A stretch of DNA of 64,000 bases from Tethya wilhelma (lineage: Eukaryota > Porifera > Demospongiae > Tethyida > Tethyidae), in the NCBI GenBank assembly GCA_964030475.1, contig CAXIPT010000001.1, positions 25,470,711 to 25,534,710 of the forward strand, written 5' to 3'. A program made the translations under genes and the position numbers. The stretch's first letter is position 1, and every line of letters starts with the position of its first letter. Positions 58,065 through 64,000 of this stretch are shown here, one piece after another. The notes beneath the pieces are model-generated. The model was not told the DNA's origin, searched no databases, and was given only the letters and a program-made list of their open reading frames with translations.

Positions 58065-59501
58065 GTATACGGAGTGATTGTAGTACTCCGTAGCAACATA
58101 ATCATTGACTTTTTTGCAATAGTAACCGTATTGAGTGATCGGTTCTTTAGAGGTCATATCTCTGAATGTATAGCGCCTAGCCGTTTCAAACTTTGTTTTC
58201 CACATTTACTTATGACAGAATTGCGAGAGAAATAATAATCATGATTTTTGCCAGCGAATACATCTGGTCGGTTTTAGAAAATTGAGTCACATATTTTGCC
58301 TTGAAAACTTTTTTTAGCACAAACACTTTTTTAAAAATTTCCTTTTTTCGAACATTCTATTGATGTAATAAACATCAAAAGTTCAAAAACAAAGTTTTCT
58401 CACAGTACAGAAAACGAACTTTTTTCAGTGATTATGGACAGAAAATTTTCTAAGATCAAAAAGTACACTTTTGACAAAAAAGTCTACCTCGCGTTGAAAA
58501 GTTTTTTCAGCACAAAAAAAAACACATTTGTGAGAATTAAGTATTTTCAACACATAGAAGATTAAACATTGTTGTTGAAAAACAAAATTTTTTGACAATA
58601 GAGAAGAAGAACTTAGTCTTTTTAAGTAAATATGGACTTGGAAAACTTTCTAAGACCACAAACTACACTTTTGATAAAAAACGTTTATTTTGCCTTGAAA
58701 ACATTCTCTAGCACACTTTTGTGAAAATTTGCTTCTTTCAAAGCATAGAAAATTTCTTTGATGTAAAAACAATGTTGGTGAAAAGCAAATTTTTTTCACA
58801 GTACAAAAATGAAATTAGTCTTTTTGAGTGACTATGGACTTAGAAAAATTTATAAGACCAAAAACTACCTCTTTGACAAAAAACTTTTATTTTGCCTTGA
58901 AAACATTTTCTAGCACAAGAAAAATACTTTTGTGAAAATTTTCTTTTTTCAACACATGGAACGTTGTCTTGATGTAAAAAATATTGTTTGTGAAAAACAA
59001 AGTTTTTTCACGGTACAGAAAACAACTTAGTCTTTTTGAGTGACTAAGCACTTAAAAAAATTTTTCTAAGACCAAAAGTACACTTTGGACCAAAAACGTT
59101 TATTTTGACACGAAAACATTTTCTTGTTCAAAAGAAACACTTTTGTGAAAATTTACTTTTTACAACGCACGGAACAATCTCTTGATGTAAAAAATTTGTT
59201 GGTGAAAATTAAAGTTTTCTCACGGTAGAGAAAAAGATTTTAGTCTTTTTGAGTGACTGTGGACTTAAAAATTGTGACCAAATTTTGGAAAACCGACCAG
59301 ATGTAGTAATATGCGAATTTTGAGATAGCACTTGCATTGTAATCTACGTCATTTCAGCTGGCTAATATTCCAAATTTGAAGCGGCTAGGCGCTATAGTTT
59401 TGGAGATATGAGCTCAAAAATATGGACCGTTCATTCCAATTTTACTCGCTAAAATCGTAAGCGAATACGTTGCTAAGCGCGAGTACACAAACTCCGTATA
59501 C
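58065..59501. mobile_element. Foldback element with internal ~200-bp tandem repeats
   Basis: Outer ends GTATACGGAGT and complement. Inner inverted blocks are GCGCCTAGCCG (58170s) with its complement (59380s), and CATCTGGTCGGTTTT with its complement (59290s). Between them about five diverged units of roughly 200 bp repeat the order TTGAAAAC, AGCACAA, CTTTTTTC, ATTGATGTAA, AACAAAGTTTT, GTCTTTTTGAGTGA and ACACTTTTGA. Non-coding. No family is assigned. Confidence 0.75.
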
Positions 59502-60191
59502 TATCCGTGTTACAAGCAATTTATGTTTGTGGTACAATTTTAGTGTAGTATCAGAATATGCATGAAGTTAGTTGAAGCGCTAGTTAAAACTTACTTTATG
59601 AGCCTTTTTAAAGACACAGAAGACCAGGGAGCCTTCCAGGAGGATTCACCAACGAGGTAAGTAAGTCTACTAAGTAGAATCATAGATATTATAAACTATG
59701 TAACCGGGATTGGAAACTGCGCGCGAATTCAAGAAATTCACGGTCAGGCCGGAGCGCCCTTCTAAATAACGCACACCAACAGCTGGTTTGCAGAGAAGTA
59801 GCTACAGCGCAAGAAAAAGTATTGAAAGAATGATCTGGGAGTAAATCAGCTGATTGAGAAGAAGATGGCAGGACCTAATTGAGTTGAAAAGTATTCCAGA
59901 GCGTGATCAAGCTCATAATCAAGAGTCTTTTTTACAAAGACAAGGCACTTTTCTACTAAGCTGGTAAGGATTTTATGCAACCCTCCCCCTTTTCCCCCAA
60001 ATTATTGTAGGGAATCATGTGAGAGCTGTGAGACTGTTCCTTAGATGTTTGTTTTCCAGAAACTGTTCCTTAGATGTTTGTTTTCAAGAGAAGTTTTAGA
60101 TATTGGTAAATCAATATTCATGTAAGTTCAGACATTTTAATATTGAGGTATATCCATATCAATGCTGGGGGTAGTAATGGTTTGACTAGCT

Positions 60192-60300
60192 GTTAGCCTC
60201 GTTCCCAGGCCTTCTGCGTGCTGCTAGTATTGATTTGTTAAGTTGACGATCTTTACCATTTTCTTAATTTTTTAGCACGCAGAAGGCCTGGTGAACGAAA
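60192..60300. mobile_element. Small hairpin MITE, family GTAGCCTCGTTCC
   Basis: Arms TTAGCCTCGTTCCCAGGCC with TTCTGCGTGCT and complement AGCACGCAGAAGGCCTGG. The loop is AT-rich. Confidence 0.8.
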
Positions 60301-60699
60301 TCACGTGAATGACATCAGAAAACTTGTAGCGTAGGCGGCCTAACCGCAAGCAAGACTTGAAGATTTTTTTCTTGTGCACAAGCCCGCGAAGCAAGACAAA
60401 AGAGCAGCGTTTTTTGTCAGAGTAGCACAGCACTGCGCTAGGCAATGCCTGCCAAAATATCTCAAAGCAGCAAGAAAGTTTGAGCAAAAAGAACCGATAT
60501 CTGGACATATCACTCATATCTAAGGTCAAACTAAGTCCAAATTTATGTTTACTTGGCTGTTTTGTCTGGTCTTGATCTTTTGACTTCTGTCATCTGGCCT
60601 TCAAGCTCAGATTGGCTGCGCTTGTAGTCTAGCTCCAGGCTAAAGCGCTAGCGCGCAGCATTAGCTCACAAAATTATTCACAAACTGATGATGTCATAT

Positions 60700-61770
60700 G
60701 TACGGTGGCCCTGGAGGTCGCGTATCGTTCCAGTGCTGTCACGTATCGCTCCAGTACTCTGTCGCGTATCGCTCCAGTGCTGTCACGTGTCATTCCAGTA
60801 ATTTCTCCTTTGACCTTTGAGTCTATACTTTTATTTTTAGAGGCTAGAATGCGATGTTCTAGAGCATGATGCCTATAGATCTATGTTAATGGTACAGCTA
60901 ATGGTGTATAAACAAAATAATTAATTGCAAATGATTTAATTCGTTGCATGAGCCAATTATAATCTCCCAAGCTCATCATCATATGATATCGTCATAGATA
61001 GTAGAGGCTAAAGTTTACTATGAGTCCCAAGCTTACTTCTGGCTGTAAGTTGCTCACTGACATCAGTATGATTATTAGGAGTCACCATGCTGGTTGACAA
61101 AGACTTGCAGCCTCTGACAGTACCAATTATTTTTACTTCAGTAATCTTGGTATCTAGACTAATAATCAATTAGCTAAAAGAACCATCAGACTCTGGATAG
61201 ATCTTAGCATAGATATAGTATAGCAGGGGTATTGTGACTATTGTCTATGATCTTAGCTACTGAGTCGTCTGACATATAGATAGGCCGCAGAGATGAGAAG
61301 ACGACTCATGAAGTGTTAATCTTGAAATTAGAAAGCCACTGGCAGTAGTACAGCATGGCCTTGGTATACTATATATATATTATAACCAAGAGAGTAGTGA
61401 CTTTGACTGAGACCTTGGCACTGGCTGAGAATTTATGATAGTCACTGAGGTGCCATGCCACAGCGTAGGGATGAGGCAGTAGGAAACTATTGTAGGGTAA
61501 TCAGAGTGATTAATATAATATTATAAACAACGACTAAGTCCAAACCAGCAGCTTCAGCTTCTCTTGATAGCCAGATGATAGAGCCTCACAATCATGCACT
61601 GGGCCAGTGGCACGTACAGTACTCGACACTGAAATTAACAGTTAGCTTTAGGAAGGTCAAAGGTGAGATTACTGGAATGACACGTGACAGCACTAGAGCG
61701 ATACGTGACAGCATTGGAGCGATACGCGACAGAGTACTGGAGTGATACGCGACCTCCAGGGCCACCGTAC
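60700..61770. mobile_element. TIR element with ~125 bp arms built of short repeats
   Basis: Arms start GTACGGTGGCCCTGGAGGTC and contain three or four copies of a 20-22 bp motif (CGCGTATCGCTCCAGT...). The right arm is the complement, ending GGGCCACCGTAC. ATAT on both flanks may be a short target duplication. The 820 bp interior has no ORF of note. Confidence 0.82.
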
Positions 61771-61837
61771 ATATGCAAAATACGTGGGCAGTCTAAGCAG
61801 TCCTGCCCACGCGCAAAATCACTTGTCTACCATGCGT

Positions 61838-61948
61838 CTACCCTCGTTTCCCAGGCCCTCTGCGTGCTTAAATAAAATCATCTGGTAAGGATCGTCAACG
61901 TAATAAATCAACAATAGTAGCACGCAGAGGGCCTGGGGACGAGGCTAA
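61838..61948. mobile_element. Small hairpin MITE, family GTAGCCTCGTTCC
   Basis: Arms CTCGTTTCCCAGGCCCTCTG and complement, with loop CTTAAATAAAATC... It is closest to the copy at 60192. Confidence 0.8.
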
Positions 61949-62719
61949 CTAGCTGTTATAAGACTGCAAAGATAAAACAAGTTGGTAGGAAACTCTGTTA
62001 GGATTTCTAGTTTGTCTGTTGCCTGCTGTTGTCTTCTCTGTGCTTTTTCCTACAGCTTATTGTTGCTAAGGTAAAAAATTTATTGATTTTTGCACTCAAT
62101 TTTTTCAAGATAGGTTTGTGTGCTCTGCTTTTAATAACCCTACTCTGTTATTAACACTTACAAACTATCTTTATGTGGTGCTAAAGTTGGGTCCAATCCA
62201 CTAGTGTTGAAATTCCAGTCCCGAATATCAAGGCACCCAATGTATTATTTTTTGTACTGTCTATCTAATTTTTTGTGCTAAATGAATGTTTTCTTCCAAC
62301 ATACAGGACCTATTCAAATGACTCAGTATATAAAGAAAAATTATCAGGCCAGAAAACCAGAATCTATTCACTGTGCTCAAGGTTACAGTCCCGAAAACTC
62401 TGCAAAATCAGCTAGTTTGTTGAATGTTGCTGTTCAACTTACTTTTGTACTAAATCTAAGAAATTTTGCTATAAAAAATGTTTTTGTTGCATGCAAGTAT
62501 TCTTTGTATACATGTTTTATGCCTGGACTTACTTGTATAAGCTTCCTACTTTTCGCTTTTCAAGCGTTTAGTGTGGGTTGTACTAACTGGCAGCTGCCTT
62601 TTTTGGCGACCAAAAAACCACTAAGAGGCGCTCCGGCCTGCCCGACGATCTAAAGTACAGGACTATACTGCTCACGTGAGCGGTTTCCAATCCCGTTTAC
62701 GTAGTCTCTATTATCTATG

Positions 62720-62879
62720 GCAGTACGCAGTACGCAGTGTGCAGTACGCAGTGCGCAATACGCAGTGCGCAGTGCGCAGTACGCAGTACGCAGTGCGCAG
62801 TATACAGTACGCAGTACGCAGTGCGCAGTACGCAGTACGCAGTGCGCAGTACGCAGTACACAGTATACAGTATACAGTA
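62720..62879 (+). repeat. Heptanucleotide repeat GCAGTRC
   Basis: About 22 tandem 7-mers alternate GCAGTAC and GCAGTGC, degrading to ACAGTAT at the right. Because 7 is not a multiple of 3, it is open in several frames and creates artefactual ORFs on both strands. Confidence 0.92.
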
Positions 62880-62890
62880 TATAGTACACA

Positions 62891-63091
62891 GTGACACTAG
62901 GCACTACATTTTTTGCTCAACTTTCCTCAACTACTATAGGAGAAATTTAGTGCTTGCTGTCACTAATGTCACCCCCAGGTACTATAGGAGAACTTTAGTG
63001 ACAGGCCATTATAATGCTCCCCAAATACTATAGGGAAAATTTAGTGAAAACCCCCTATAATATATAGGAAAAATCTAGTGCCTAGTGTCAC
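62891..63091. mobile_element. Short MITE with GTGACACTAGGCACTA ends
   Basis: Starts GTGACACTAGGCACTA and ends TAGTGCCTAGTGTCAC. The interior has four repeats of a TACTATAGG(A/G)...AATTTAGTG motif. It directly abuts the heptamer repeat. Confidence 0.78.
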
Positions 63092-63148
63092 TAAATTTTC
63101 CCTTAAGTATATAGGAAAAAAAACTAATAATGACATTATGTACGGAAC

Positions 63149-63176
63149 CGTGTGTGTGTGTGTGTGTGTGTGTGTG
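63149..63176 (+). repeat. (GT)n microsatellite
   Basis: Simple repeat about 20 bp downstream of the last visible NUP155 exon on the coding strand. Confidence 0.85.
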
Positions 63177-63198
63177 TACACAGTGATAAACTACCCAC

Positions 63199-63908
63199 CT
63201 GTATTGACGACGTGTACTTGAGGTAGTCTTCAATGAAAGGAGACTGAATCTGAAAGAGAAAGCATGTCAAAAAGATGAACAACTTTAGAGTTTTGCAAAA
63301 AATATTCTTCATTGGAAAGTTTAACTTGTGTCCTCGACCTCTGACTTTTGACCCTTACCTCCACTAGTCTCTCTGCCATTCCCTCGGAGAGGAACCAGCT
63401 GTAGAGGGTGACATGGAAGAGCTCATCGTCAGAGGACAGGGCCAGAGACACCATCTCATCAAACTGAGAGGGAGAGAGAGAGAGAGAGAGATTTTTATGC
63501 CAATATATATACCATGTACATATAGCAGAAAATATTGGCGAATTGTTAAAAATTTCATGATTGGCAGATTTTATTTTGGTAGTAGCACATGCAGCAATTA
63601 TATAATACACGTATTCCATATGTGCTGCGCAAGAATAACAGTTTCACAGATTTAATAATATTGGCAGTCCTTATCAAAACCAACAAATTGCCAATATTAA
63701 AATGGCAAAAATTTTGTGCTACTACATGTATATACGGTATTTGCTACTGTATATTCAATCACTCATGTACCTCTTTGCGGGGGTCAGGACTTTCAGTGTC
63801 GTCTGGTTTCTCGGGGGGCGGTCCAGCTCCAGGGGGCACCACAGAGGGGGTCGGCTGGTGCTCCTTGGAGAGGAGTCTCTTCAGTGCCGATGTAATGACA
63901 GCATAGAT
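63199..63908 (-). CDS. NUP155: Nucleoporin NUP155, internal exons
   Basis: Exons 63908-63771, 63463-63359 and 63249-63199 join in phase 0: IYAVITSALKRLLSKEH with a Pro-rich loop (PPGAGPPPEKPDD), then FDEMVSLALSSDDELFHVTL and YSWFLSEGMAERLVE, then IQSPFIEDYLKYTSSIQ. This follows human NUP155 around its DELF..ALYNWLI and SPFLE blocks in the C-terminal alpha-solenoid. NUP155 is a scaffold nucleoporin of the inner ring. More exons lie beyond the right edge. The 3' part would be expected left of 63199, but nothing matching is seen before the repeats, so the intron is long or a join intervenes. Confidence 0.88.
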
Positions 63909-64000
63909 CTGTTGCCTACAGCGAGGTAACAACAGGAGAGAGAGAAATGATATAAACGAATAATGTATTATGTACATTATGTATGTAGCACGGAATTTGG

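Larger units (their letters stand above)
59681..62719. mobile_element. Large TIR element hosting three smaller elements
   Basis: The left end (CATAGATATTATAAACTATG, then CGGGATTGGAAAC and CAGGCCGGAGCGCC) is an imperfect inverted copy of the right end (GGCGCTCCGGCCTG, GTTTCCAATCCCG, ATTATCTATG). The interior has no transposase but contains MITEs at 60192-60300 and 61838-61948 and a TIR element at 60700-61770. A 123-codon ORF at 62282-62653 shows no similarity I recognise. Confidence 0.7.

Noticed and set aside
62282..62653. 123-codon ORF as a host gene
   Set aside because: No recognisable domain, and it lies inside a TIR element whose end overlaps the ORF terminus.
62650..63033. Repetitive ORFs on both strands (AVRSTQ / CVLRTA type)
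   Set aside because: Produced by the 7 bp repeat, which has no stops in several frames; not genes.

Overview
The window is eukaryotic, and almost certainly from an animal. Coding exons are broken by mostly short GT-AG introns, and spliced by eye they give clear orthologues of animal housekeeping genes: IFT25/HSPB11, USP24, FARSB, an LPCAT3-type MBOAT acyltransferase, NUP155 and pieces of PRMT3. Kinase-Kelch fusions, P2X7-tail-like proteins and a very high transposon load suggest an early-branching metazoan such as a sponge. That placement is inference and the sequence alone does not prove it. The assembly is draft quality. There are N gaps at 1989-2131 and 44991-45032, and single n joins at 16544, 18303, 27646, 29205, 41832, 48916, 54550 and 56873. 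Several of these lie exactly where duplications or orientation flips occur.

Layout. 1-5.5 kb is repeats: a PRMT3 fragment, nested MITEs, and a foldback element split by a truncated LINE. 5.53-15.23 kb is a 9.7 kb DNA transposon flanked by TTAA. It carries a ten-exon transposase gene on the minus strand and a six-exon zinc-motif accessory gene on the plus strand. A complete 6.2 kb Helitron-like element sits in intron 2 of the accessory gene. 15.2-17.5 kb holds a Merlin-like transposase fragment and PRMT3 C-terminal exons. 17.8-33.6 kb is a tandem array of four kinase/coiled-coil/Kelch genes, all on the minus strand, with decayed relatives and an ankyrin-repeat gene between them.

34.3-48.9 kb holds a divergent IFT25/USP24 pair. 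USP24 is interrupted by a wedge carrying LPCAT3-like and FARSB exons, and USP24 exons 5-8 appear on both sides of the wedge. 48.9-56.9 kb holds a small type I membrane protein gene, SINE and minisatellite repeats, and the USP24 catalytic exons in reverse orientation. 57-63.1 kb has no recognisable host gene and is built of nested foldback and terminal-inverted-repeat elements. The right edge carries NUP155 exons.

Two things stand out. One is the kinase-coiled-coil-Kelch array, with signs of birth, death and gene conversion, which looks like a lineage-specific signalling family. The other is the Helitron nested in an intron of a two-gene TTAA transposon, where both layers still encode largely intact proteins. 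Exon coordinates are manual splice predictions checked for phase. No alignment or database search was run, and family names come from recognised motifs.
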